Assembly (NCBI GenBank): GCA_016706685.1
Contig: JADJJE010000001.1
Location: 310,001-374,000, forward strand
Length of the DNA: 64,000 nt
From: Sandaracinaceae bacterium
GTDB lineage: Bacteria > Myxococcota_A > Polyangia > Polyangiales > Houyiibacteriaceae
Direction of reading: 5' to 3'
The notes under the pieces were generated by a model. It was not told the origin of the DNA, ran no database searches, and saw only the letters and a list, made by a program, of their open reading frames with translations. This document shows, piece by piece, positions 25,283 to 33,359 of the stretch. The translations under genes were made by a program, and so were the position numbers. Every line of letters starts with the position of its first letter. Position 1 is the stretch's first letter.

Positions 25283-26666
25283 ATGAGCATCCCCGACGAG
25301 TGGCGCGCGCGCTCTCCGCGCATGACCGAAGCCGGCTACCAGGGCATCGAGGCCCTGCTGCAGCACGTGGACGCGCCGCGCTGGAACCACACCATCGGCG
25401 ACCGCGTGGGCGACGCCGAGGCCGCCGCGCTCGACACCTTTCGGGAGCAGTGCGCCGAGGCGCCGCTCGAAGCCGGTGAGCGCCCCTCCGAGGCGCTGCT
25501 CGAGCGAGTGCGCGCGCAGGTGGACCAGACCTTCGATCTCGCGCAGCGCTGGCCCGAAGGGCTGGACCCGCGCCGTGACTGGGACGCCGTGCCCACCTGC
25601 TCACGCGAGGGCCTGGCGTCGCGCTTGGTGGACTTCGTGCCGCGCGAGCTGCCACTCCACGACGCGGTGCTGTACACCACCTCCGGCACCAGCGGGCACG
25701 CGCTCTCGGTGCTGCACCACCCGGGCGCCGTGGCCAAGAACCACGCGTTCGGGGAGCGGGCCCTGGCCGAGCACGCCATCGCCACCGCGTTCGAGCCGGG
25801 CAAGCCGGGCACGGTGAACCTGTGCGCGCAGCGCGAGACCTTCGTGTTCGCCACGTGCTTCACGGTCTGGAACCAGTCGGGCTTCGCCAAGCTGAACCTG
25901 CCCGACCACGCCTGGGCTGGGGCGCCGCGAGCCGCGAGCGCTTCCTCACCGAATCGCGCCGCAGCTGGTCACGGCCGACCCGCTCACGCTGGCCAGCATG
26001 CTGGAGCTGGACGTGCCGGTGCGTCCGCGCGCCATCTTCTCGAGCGCGCTCATGCTGGACCCGGCGCACGCCGCCGCTGCGGCCGCGCACTTCGACTGCC
26101 CGGTCATCGACTTCTACGGCGCCACCGAGGTGGGCCCCATCGCGGCGAAGCTCCCGGGCGCGCCGGGTCACGTGCTGTTGCTGCCCGACCTCTTCGTGGA
26201 GGTGCTGGACGAAGACGGCCTGCCCCTGCCCGACGGTGAGGTGGGCGAGCTGACCTTCACCGGCGGCCGCAACCCGTACCTGCCGCTGGTGCGCTATCGC
26301 TCGTCGGACCGCGGGGCGCTCGGCACCTGCACCCTCGCCGATGGCCGCAAGGCGCGCGTCATCCTGGGCCTCGAGGGCCGGGAGGCGGTGCACTTCCGCG
26401 CCCGCAACGGGAGCCTCGTGAACTCCGTGGACGTGGGTCGTGCGTTGCGCGACGTGGGCCCGTTCGTGCAGCACGAGGTGCACCAGCGCGCCGACCACAG
26501 TGTGGACGTGCGGCTGCGCCCGGCTCCGTCCATCCCCGCGTCCGTCGAGGGCATGCGCCTCGCCATGGAGCGCGTGTTCGGACCGGGCATCGAGGTGCGT
26601 GTCGATCTGGTGCACGACTTTGGCCACGATGGAAAACCACGCACGTTTTCCTCGGGATCGAGCTAG
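25283..26666 (+). pseudogene. PaaK-like adenylate-forming ligase, two apparent one-base deletions
   Basis: The AMP-binding segment YTTSGTSGHALSVLHHP (residues ~130-146) and FYGATEVGPIAAKLPG in the second half identify a phenylacetate-CoA-ligase-like, adenylate-forming enzyme that activates a carboxylic acid with ATP. The reading frame changes twice within 45 bases: after LNLPDHAW at about 25,911-25,921, and after GAASRERFLTE at about 25,948-25,957, before APQLVTADPLTLASMLEL. Restoring one base at each site joins the halves smoothly, so this is either a sequence error or a recent lesion. The start ATG at 25283 is one base after the preceding stop, placing it in the cassette. Its stop TAG lies inside a palindrome. 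Confidence 0.75.
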
Positions 26667-26682
26667 CGCTTTTAAAGCGCTA
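26664..26682. repeat. AT-centred palindrome between ligase and HD-GYP genes
   Basis: TAGCGCTTT and AAAGCGCTA flank one central T. The left end is the ligase stop codon; the right end lies 11 bases before the HD-GYP ATG. It could be an operator or a short hairpin that limits read-through. In this GC-rich DNA an AT-rich centre inside a perfect 9-bp inverted repeat is unusual. Confidence 0.45.
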
Positions 26683-26693
26683 CAGTTCGCCGC

Positions 26694-28421
26694 ATGGAGA
26701 GCCTCACTCAGTCTCAGCTCGAAGAGAAGCTCGAGAAGCTGGAGCTGCTGATGCGCATCGGCACTGCGCTCTCCGCGGAGCGTAGCAAAGACCGGCTCAT
26801 CGAGATGATCCTCCTGGAAGCCAAGGCGCTCTGCAACGCCGACGGCGGCACGCTCTACCTGCGCTCGAGGACACGCTGCGCTTCGCGATCCTGCGCTCCG
26901 ACTCGCTGGGCATTGCGCTCGGGGGCAGCACCGGCAAGCCCGTCACGCTGCCGCCGCTGCCGCTTCATGACCCCCCTCACGGGCGAGCCCAACCGCAGCA
27001 ACGTGGCCACGTGCGCGGCGCTGCTCAAAGAGTCCGTGAACATCCCGGACGCCTACGCCATCTCCACCGAGTTCGACTTCTCGGGCACGAAGGCGTTCGA
27101 CGCGCGCAACGACTACCGCAGCCAGTCGTTCCTGACGGTGCCGCTGGTCAACAACGACGGCACCGTCATCGGCGTGCTGCAGCTGCTCAACGCGCAGGAC
27201 CCGGAGACGGGCAAGGTGGTGCCCTTCCGCGCGGACCACCAGCGCGTGGTGGAGTCGCTCGCCTCGCAGGCCGGCATCGCGCTCGACAACCAGCTGCTGC
27301 TGGACGGCCAGCGGGAGCTGCTCGAGAGCTTCATCCAGATGATCGCCGCCGCCATCGACGCCAAGTCGCCGTACACCGGCGGCCACTGCGAGCGCGTGCC
27401 CATCCTCACCGAGATGATCGTGAAGGCCGCCTGCGACGTGACCGAGGGGCCGTTCCGCGACTTCACGCTGAGCGACGAGGAGTGGTACGAGCTGCGCATC
27501 GCGGCCTGGCTCCACGACTGCGGCAAGGTGACCACGCCCGTCCACATCATGGACAAGGCCACCAAGCTCGAGACCATCTTCGACCGCATCGCCGTGGTGC
27601 GCGCGCGCTTCGCGGTGCTCGAGCGCGACGCGCGCATCGCCATGCTGGAGGCCGTGGCCGCCGGCACGCCGCGCGCCGAAGCCGAGGCCCAGCACGCGCA
27701 GGCGGTCACCACCCTGCGCGAAGAGCTGGCCTTTCTCGAGAACGCCAACGTGGGCTCCGAGTTCCTGCCCGACACCGCGCGCGCACGCATCGCGGAGATC
27801 GGCGCGCGGCGCTACCTGGAGAACGGCAAGGAGCGCGCGCTGCTGGACGCCGACGAGGTCTACAACCTGCAGATCCAGCGCGGCACGCTCACCCAGGAGG
27901 AGCGCCTCATCATCAACGGGCACATGGTGCAGACCGTGAAGATGCTCGAGCGCCTGCCCTTCCCGCGCAATCTGCGGCGCGTGCCCGAGTACGCCGGCGG
28001 ACATCACGAGAAGATGGACGGCGGCGGCTACCCCAAGGGCATCTACGCGGGTGACATGAGCGTCCCGGCGCGCATCATGGCCATCGCCGACGTGTTCGAG
28101 GCGCTCACCGCGCAGGATCGCCCCTACAAGAAGGGCAAGACGCTGTCCGAGTCCATGAAGATCATGGCCTTCATGAAGCGCGACAACCACCTGGACCCGG
28201 AGCTCTTCGACCTGTTCGTGACCAGTGGCGTGTACCGCGAGTACGGGCACAAGTACCTGCCGCCCGAGCTCATCGACGCCGTGGACGAGGCCGCGCTGCT
28301 GGCCTTCCAGCCGAAGCCCTTCGAGGCGCCCGAAGCGCCCGTGCGCAAGCGTCGCTTCCTCGAGTTCCTGCCCGAGTACATGGAAGCCACCGTCGCGGGC
28401 GAGCTGCGCGGCCCCGCCTGA
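26694..28421 (+). CDS. GAF-HD-GYP protein, probable cyclic di-GMP phosphodiesterase, with a compensated frameshift
   Basis: 575 residues. An N-terminal coiled coil (LEEKLEKLELLMRIG) leads into a GAF domain, then an HD-GYP domain: AAWLHDCGKVTTP (~271-283) and GGHHEKMDGGGYPKGI (~435-450). HD-GYP enzymes degrade cyclic di-GMP. About 130 residues separate HD and HHE here, an insertion starting DKATKLE that is seen in one HD-GYP subgroup. Between 26,866 and 26,976 the translation is abnormal: a missing G near 26,868 and an extra C in the run 26,971-26,976 shift about 35 codons. The shifted frame reads TLRFAILRSDSLGIALGG, the expected GAF sequence. The true protein therefore probably differs there. 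Confidence 0.85.
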   Translation: MESLTQSQLEEKLEKLELLMRIGTALSAERSKDRLIEMILLEAKALCNADGGTLYLRSRTRCASRSCAPTRWALRSGAAPASPSRCRRCRFMTPLTGEPNRSNVATCAALLKESVNIPDAYAISTEFDFSGTKAFDARNDYRSQSFLTVPLVNNDGTVIGVLQLLNAQDPETGKVVPFRADHQRVVESLASQAGIALDNQLLLDGQRELLESFIQMIAAAIDAKSPYTGGHCERVPILTEMIVKAACDVTEGPFRDFTLSDEEWYELRIAAWLHDCGKVTTPVHIMDKATKLETIFDRIAVVRARFAVLERDARIAMLEAVAAGTPRAEAEAQHAQAVTTLREELAFLENANVGSEFLPDTARARIAEIGARRYLENGKERALLDADEVYNLQIQRGTLTQEERLIINGHMVQTVKMLERLPFPRNLRRVPEYAGGHHEKMDGGGYPKGIYAGDMSVPARIMAIADVFEALTAQDRPYKKGKTLSESMKIMAFMKRDNHLDPELFDLFVTSGVYREYGHKYLPPELIDAVDEAALLAFQPKPFEAPEAPVRKRRFLEFLPEYMEATVAGELRGPA

Positions 28422-28540
28422 ACGGCAGAGGGCGTGCGGGAGACCTTGATCGCGACCGGGTGGCCGCGTCATCATCCGGCCGAGCGCACGGGTGTGCGCG
28501 ACTCCGGCGCAGCAAGCGCCCCACACCAAAAGGCGAAACC

Positions 28541-29674
28541 GTGTCTGCATCCACGTCCTCCTCGAAGGCGCGCCCCGCTGCGCTCCTCACCCTGTTCGTG
28601 GCCCTGGCCCTCGTGGGCTGCGGCGGCGACGAGACCGCACCGCCGCCTCCCCCGCCCCCCGGCACCGGCGTGGCTGCCCCCGTCCCCGGCGTGCCCGGTC
28701 AGCCCATGGTCGCGCCGCCCGGTCAGCCCGTGGCCGTGCCACCGGTTCCCGGGCAGCCTGTCGCGCCCGTCGCCATCCCGGTCCCCGGTGTGGCGCCATC
28801 CGGAGGTGACTCCAACTTCGGCACCATCGCGCTCGCGCCCGGCTTCCTTCCGGACCCGCACATGGCGGCTGGCGTGAGCGGCGGCAACATCGACGCGTCC
28901 ACGCTGAGCCCCGCCTGCCGCGGCCACATCAGCTCGCGGCCCGACCACCTCTTCGTCGCCGGCGGCACGTTCAACCTCGTGCGCTTCGTCATCAACGCGG
29001 GCACCAACGACACCACGCTGGTCATCCGCAAGCCCGACGGCACGTACCTGTGTGACGACGACGGCGCGGGCTCGGGCACCAACCCGGCCGTGCAAGCCAT
29101 GCTCGTACCGGGCACGTACCAGATCTACATCGGCAGCTACATGGGCGGGCAGAACTTCCCGTACAACCTGGCCGTGACCGAGAACCCGGCGTTCTCCGTG
29201 GCCCAGATCCCCGCCCCCACGGGCGCGGTCCCCGGCGCCGTCCCCGGCGTGGTGCCTGGCGTCGCCGCCCCCACCGGTGGCGCGCCCACCATGGCCACCG
29301 TGGCCCCCGGCTTCATGCCGGATCCGCAGGTCCTCAGCGGCACGGCTGGCGGCACCATGCAGGCCAGCCAGATGAGCCCCAACTGCCGTGGCTGGGTCAC
29401 CCCCACGCCCAACCACATCCTCACCACCGCGGGTAACTTCGCGGGCCTGCGCCTGGTGGGCTCGGCCGCGCAGGACACCACCCTGGTGGTGCGCACCCCG
29501 GCCGGCACGTTCCTCTGCGACGACGACGGCGGCGGCAACTTCAACCCGGTCATCCAGGGCCCGGCCCCCGCGGGCACCTACCAGATCTGGGTGGGCAGCT
29601 ACGCCGCCGGCCAGGCCATCCCGTACCGCATCGCCGTGACCGAGCGCCCGCAGCTGAACGCTCAGGGCTTCTGA
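28541..29674 (+). CDS. Lipoprotein with two PPC-like repeat domains
   Basis: 377 residues from a GTG at 28541 (AAAAGG 7 bases upstream). Lipobox ALVGC (Cys27), then a Pro/Val-rich linker. Two homologous ~120-residue beta domains follow: FGTIALAPGFLPDPHMAAG ... TYLCDDDGAGSGTNP ... PGTYQIYIGSY, and MATVAPGFMPDPQVLSG ... TFLCDDDGGGNFNP ... AGTYQIWVGSYAAG. The CDDDG loop and PGTYQIxVGSY strand resemble bacterial pre-peptidase C-terminal (PPC) domains, and the Asp cluster may bind calcium. The repeats are joined by an APTGAVPGAVPGVVPG linker. Surface or periplasmic location is likely. A strong terminator follows. Confidence 0.85.
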   Translation: MSASTSSSKARPAALLTLFVALALVGCGGDETAPPPPPPPGTGVAAPVPGVPGQPMVAPPGQPVAVPPVPGQPVAPVAIPVPGVAPSGGDSNFGTIALAPGFLPDPHMAAGVSGGNIDASTLSPACRGHISSRPDHLFVAGGTFNLVRFVINAGTNDTTLVIRKPDGTYLCDDDGAGSGTNPAVQAMLVPGTYQIYIGSYMGGQNFPYNLAVTENPAFSVAQIPAPTGAVPGAVPGVVPGVAAPTGGAPTMATVAPGFMPDPQVLSGTAGGTMQASQMSPNCRGWVTPTPNHILTTAGNFAGLRLVGSAAQDTTLVVRTPAGTFLCDDDGGGNFNPVIQGPAPAGTYQIWVGSYAAGQAIPYRIAVTERPQLNAQGF

Positions 29675-29693
29675 GCCTGCGCTGAGCACGAAG

Positions 29694-29728
29694 ACGCCCC
29701 GGCGGACTGCGGTCCTCCGGGGCGTTTT
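29694..29728 (+). terminator. Intrinsic terminator after the PPC-like lipoprotein gene
   Basis: ACGCCCCGG (29694-29702) pairs exactly with CCGGGGCGT (29717-29725); an inner GGAC/GTCC stem extends the hairpin, and TTTT follows directly. It ends the plus-strand transcript about 20 bases after the stop codon. Confidence 0.85.
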
Positions 29729-29784
29729 GCTTGGGCAGTCTGTACCCCGACTCCGAGTGCGCACACCCCGCCTGGGAACCGAGA

Positions 29785-31411
29785 CTAGCGGCAGCCGAGC
29801 GTGAAGCTGGTGGCGTCCACCCGACACGTCATCGGACACGGGCCGCAGCTCTGACCCACGAAGCAGCTGTTGTTGTAGGTGGCCACCTGCCCACACGCCG
29901 TGGGAGCTGCGCCAACCCACCCCGGCGTCAGCGTCGAGCCACTGCAGCTAGCGGCCACCGATCCGGCGCACGCGCCGGTGCTGATGGTGGTGGGGTTGGT
30001 GACGGGGGCGCGTTCGTCGCCGTTGACGCAGTTGAAGTCGTAGCCGCCACACGTCGTCCGCGCGCTCGTGAAGTACATGGTCTGTCCGGGGAACGCGCGG
30101 TTGTCGGTGTCGCAGCAGTCTCCGGGCTGCAGGGAGTGCTGCATTCCCGCCACGCAGCCGATGTCCGTCGTGGCCACGGTGGCCGACGTGCCGTAGGCGT
30201 CGCCATCTGCATTCACGTAGCAGATCTCCTGCCCGTTGCAGTTGTCGTCGATGCCGTTGGCGGTGATCTCGGTGCGTCCGGGGTTGATGTTGGCCCCCGC
30301 CCCGGGCGTGTCGTTGCAGTCCGTGGCGTTCGGCACGCCCATGCACTGACTGGCATCCGCATAGCCATCTCCGTCGTCGTCCTCGCCCGGGAAGTCCAGC
30401 AGGTTGTTGCAGTTGTTGTCAAAGCCGTCGCACTGCTCGTTGGCGCCCGGATAGATGTTGGCGCCGACGCCCGGCGTGTCGTTGCAGTCACCCGCCTGCG
30501 TCACGTACCCGCTCGGGCAGGTGCACGAAGAGAGCATGACGAGGGAATTGCCGTACGCGTCCCCGTCGAGGTTCTGGTAGCACGTGGGCACCACACCCTC
30601 GTCTGTGGAGCCATTGCAGTTGTCGTCCATCCCGTTGCAGATCTCGGTCGTGCCAGGCGCCACGTCGGGGTTGCCGTCATTGCAGTCGCCGTTGGCCAGC
30701 GCCCAACCGGCCCCCGAGAGCGAAGTCGCGCAGGTCGGCGCGCTTCCGGGTGAGCCACACCCCGGCACGGCGGGCGAGTTCTGGTCGCCCGTGCCGTCCC
30801 CATCGCAGTCGCGATAGTAGCTGCCCACCGAGAGCCCCTCGTCGGATGTCCCATCGCAGTCGTCGTCCGCCGCGTTGCACATCTCGGACGCGCCGGTGAA
30901 CACCGCGGGGAGCGCATCGTCGCAGTCGTCCCCACACACCTCGTCATTGCAGCACGCGTCGGAGATGCGTCCATCCGTGTCGCCGTCCGTCGTGCCCAGC
31001 GTGTCCGGATCGCAGTCTTCGTCGTGCCCGTCGTCACACACCTCCGCGTTGCCCGGGAAGCGGTTCATGTCGTTGTCCGCGCAGTCATCGCCGTCGCAGA
31101 CCACCGCGTCGTGTCCGTCGCCATCGGCGTCCGGCATGGTGCCGCACTGGGTCTCGCACTCGTCGTCCGCCTCGCTGCAGGCCTGACTCGCCATGCACGG
31201 CGTGGTGGCGGGCACGCAGCCGCGCGCGTCGGCGCCGGTCGCGCCCACACCTCCATGTCTCTTCGCCGTTGCAGAAGAGTCCATCACTGCAGTCGGCCGC
31301 GTTGGCGCAGACCATGACCTGATCGATGCCCGCGTCACTGTCGGTGGGCCCACCTCAGCCCACACCCGACAACATCACGAACACCAAGCCGCTACATACC
31401 CCGAAGCGCAT
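29785..31411 (-). pseudogene. MopE-type metal-binding-repeat lipoprotein with in-frame TGA and frameshift
   Basis: The ATG at 31411 has a perfect AGGAGG (31419-31424) 7 bases upstream and begins MRFGVCSGLVFVMLSGVG, a lipoprotein signal. Codon 19, where the lipobox Cys should be, is TGA (31355-31357). The frame continues GGPTDSDAGIDQVMVC and DGLFCNGEET, then shifts near 31,250-31,257 into GATGADARGCVP. The body holds repeated DGDCNDxxPxxxPGxxEICNGxDDNCNGxxDEG units (Cu-binding MopE repeats), then a Cys-rich tail ending in FTLGCR. Such proteins are exported metal-binding or surface proteins. One missing base and one TGC-to-TGA change would restore it, so this is a broken gene or a sequence error. 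Confidence 0.7.
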
Positions 31412-31670
31412 TCCCAAGCCTCCTGTGGCGCACCCGACCGCCGACTCCAAATGCTAGAGGGCCTTGATTTCAGCGTCAACACCTCCCCCGGAAAACAGGC
31501 AGCGCAGGTCACGATTTGATCGAACCCGGCCCATCAGAGAGGAATTTTCTGCCGATGGTTCGAAGGTGGCACCGCGAAGGTCGGTCGATTTCCGTGAACC
31601 GCCGGGGGCCGGTCGTCACTTCTCCTCCGAAGGCCCGCATCGCGGGCAACCCCATACGGAGAAGACCCTC

Positions 31671-32693
31671 ATGCTCAGCCGCTATTCTGCTTCACGCTCG
31701 CCCCGCTTCATCGCCGTCCTCTGCGGCGCCCTCACCGTCATCGCTGGCTGCGGCGGCGGGTCCGGCGACATCGACATGGACGCCAGCGTCATCCTCATGG
31801 ACGGCGCGGTCCCCGAGAACGACGCGGCCCTCGAGGGGCCACACGTGGTGAGCACCACCCCCGCCAGCGGAGCGCAAGGCGTGTCCGAGGACACCGTGTT
31901 CGTCTTCGTGTTCAGCGAGACCATGGACACCCAAGCCACCCAGGCGGCCTACGAGTCGGACGAGCTCCCCGCGGCCGACGTGGACTTCCAGTGGAACGAC
32001 GCCGGCGATCAGCTGACTGTCATCCCGAGCGAGCCGCTGCCCTACGCCGAAGGCGACGAGCTGGTGGAGGCCCTGGCGTTCGGCATGCGCATCACCACGG
32101 CGGCGACGAACGCCGAGGGTGACCCGCTCGCCGAAGAGGCCACGCTGGAATTCAGCACACTGCGCCGAATCGTGGTGAACGCGCCACTGGTGGCGTCCAC
32201 CTCGGGCCGCGTGACCTCGACTGGGGTGGCTACGCCCGGCTCGTTCGTGCTCGGAGACGGTGTCTCCAACACGTCGTACTCCAGCTTCGTCACGTTCTCG
32301 CTCGACAGCATGCCGAACACGGTGACCGTGGAGTCCGCGCGTCTCGAGGCGCCCGAGATCACCGTCAACGGTGATCCGGATGACGACCTGGGCCAGCTGG
32401 TGGTGCAGCACGTGTACTTCGAGGCGCTGGACGCCGACGCGTATGGCGCCGAGCTGCTGGCCACGACCCCGAGCCAGGTGAACGTGGAGCGCACCGCCGG
32501 TGAGCTGACCTTCTCCCGCGGGGCCACCGTGACCGCGTTCGTGCAGAGCGACATCGACAACCGCAACCAGCGCGGAGACATGACCCGGGCGCGCCTGCGC
32601 TTCATGACGGCGACCGACAGCCAGAACGACGCCGATCAGGTGCAGCTCGTGGCGAACCAGGTGACGCTGACCATCACCTACTTGGTCGAGTGA
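31671..32693 (+). CDS. Lipoprotein with SbsA-type Ig-like (Big_5) domain
   Basis: 340 residues from the ATG at 31671, with GGAGA about 9 bases upstream. Lipobox VIAGC (Cys27), a short Asp-rich linker, then a Big_5-type Ig domain: VVSTTPASGAQGVSEDTVF, FVFSETMDTQATQ and LEFSTLRR. A second beta-rich domain of ~150 residues ends in VTLTITYLVE and contains FVQSDIDNRN; it is not recognised. Surface or periplasmic role likely. Divergent from the MopE-type gene across a 260-bp spacer in which I see no further gene. Confidence 0.85.
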   Translation: MLSRYSASRSPRFIAVLCGALTVIAGCGGGSGDIDMDASVILMDGAVPENDAALEGPHVVSTTPASGAQGVSEDTVFVFVFSETMDTQATQAAYESDELPAADVDFQWNDAGDQLTVIPSEPLPYAEGDELVEALAFGMRITTAATNAEGDPLAEEATLEFSTLRRIVVNAPLVASTSGRVTSTGVATPGSFVLGDGVSNTSYSSFVTFSLDSMPNTVTVESARLEAPEITVNGDPDDDLGQLVVQHVYFEALDADAYGAELLATTPSQVNVERTAGELTFSRGATVTAFVQSDIDNRNQRGDMTRARLRFMTATDSQNDADQVQLVANQVTLTITYLVE

Positions 32694-32729
32694 ACGGGCG
32701 GCGCGGTCATGATGGTAGGGTTCCACTCG

Positions 32730-33353
32730 ATGAGCAGCGACGCAGACCTGGTGACGGAGTGGCGGAACGGCGACTCCGACGCGGGTGAGGTGCTCATCGA
32801 GCGGCACTACGACGCCATCGTGCGCTTCTTTCGGACCAAGACCGACCACGGGGCGGAGGACCTGGTGCAGCGGACGTTCCTGGTGTGCTCCGAGAAGCTG
32901 CACACCTACGGGGGAGTCGCCTCCTTCCGTGCCTTCCTGTTCGGCATCGCCCGCAACGTGCTGTTCGAGCACCTGCGGGCCCGGACGCGAGACGGTCGGC
33001 CCGACGCGGCCCTCGGCGCGAGCGCCATCGTGGACCTGGCCCCGGGCGTGAGCACCCTGGCCTTCCGCCGGGCCGAGCAGCGCTCGCTGGTGGACGCGCT
33101 CCAGCGCATCCCGCTCGAGCTGCAGCTGGTGGTGGAGCTCTACTACTGGGAAGAGCTGGGCATCGACGAGCTGGCCCAGCTGCTCGAGATCCCAGAGGGC
33201 ACGGTGAAGAGCCGGCTGCACCGCGCGCGAGCCCTGCTGCGCGAGGTCATGGCCCAGACGCCGGGCACCGCCCTCCCGGGCAGCGCACGCCTGCAGCTGG
33301 ACGCGTGGGCGGCGCGCTTCCGGGACCAACGGCCCGAGGCCGAAGAGAGCTGA
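32730..33353 (+). CDS. ECF-type sigma factor
   Basis: 207 residues from the ATG at 32730 (SSDADLVTEWRNGDSDAGE). Sigma-70 region 2: HGAEDLVQRTFLVCSEKLHT and FRAFLFGIARNVLFEHLRA. Region 4: IDELAQLLEIPEGTVKSRLHRARALLREVM, a helix-turn-helix for the -35 element. It directs RNA polymerase to an unknown envelope or stress regulon. No anti-sigma factor follows: the next gene is convergent, 6 bases away, and encodes the kinase-ATPase. It might therefore be controlled by a C-terminal extension or by phosphorylation; inference. Confidence 0.93.
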   Translation: MSSDADLVTEWRNGDSDAGEVLIERHYDAIVRFFRTKTDHGAEDLVQRTFLVCSEKLHTYGGVASFRAFLFGIARNVLFEHLRARTRDGRPDAALGASAIVDLAPGVSTLAFRRAEQRSLVDALQRIPLELQLVVELYYWEELGIDELAQLLEIPEGTVKSRLHRARALLREVMAQTPGTALPGSARLQLDAWAARFRDQRPEAEES

Positions 33354-33359
33354 AGCAAC

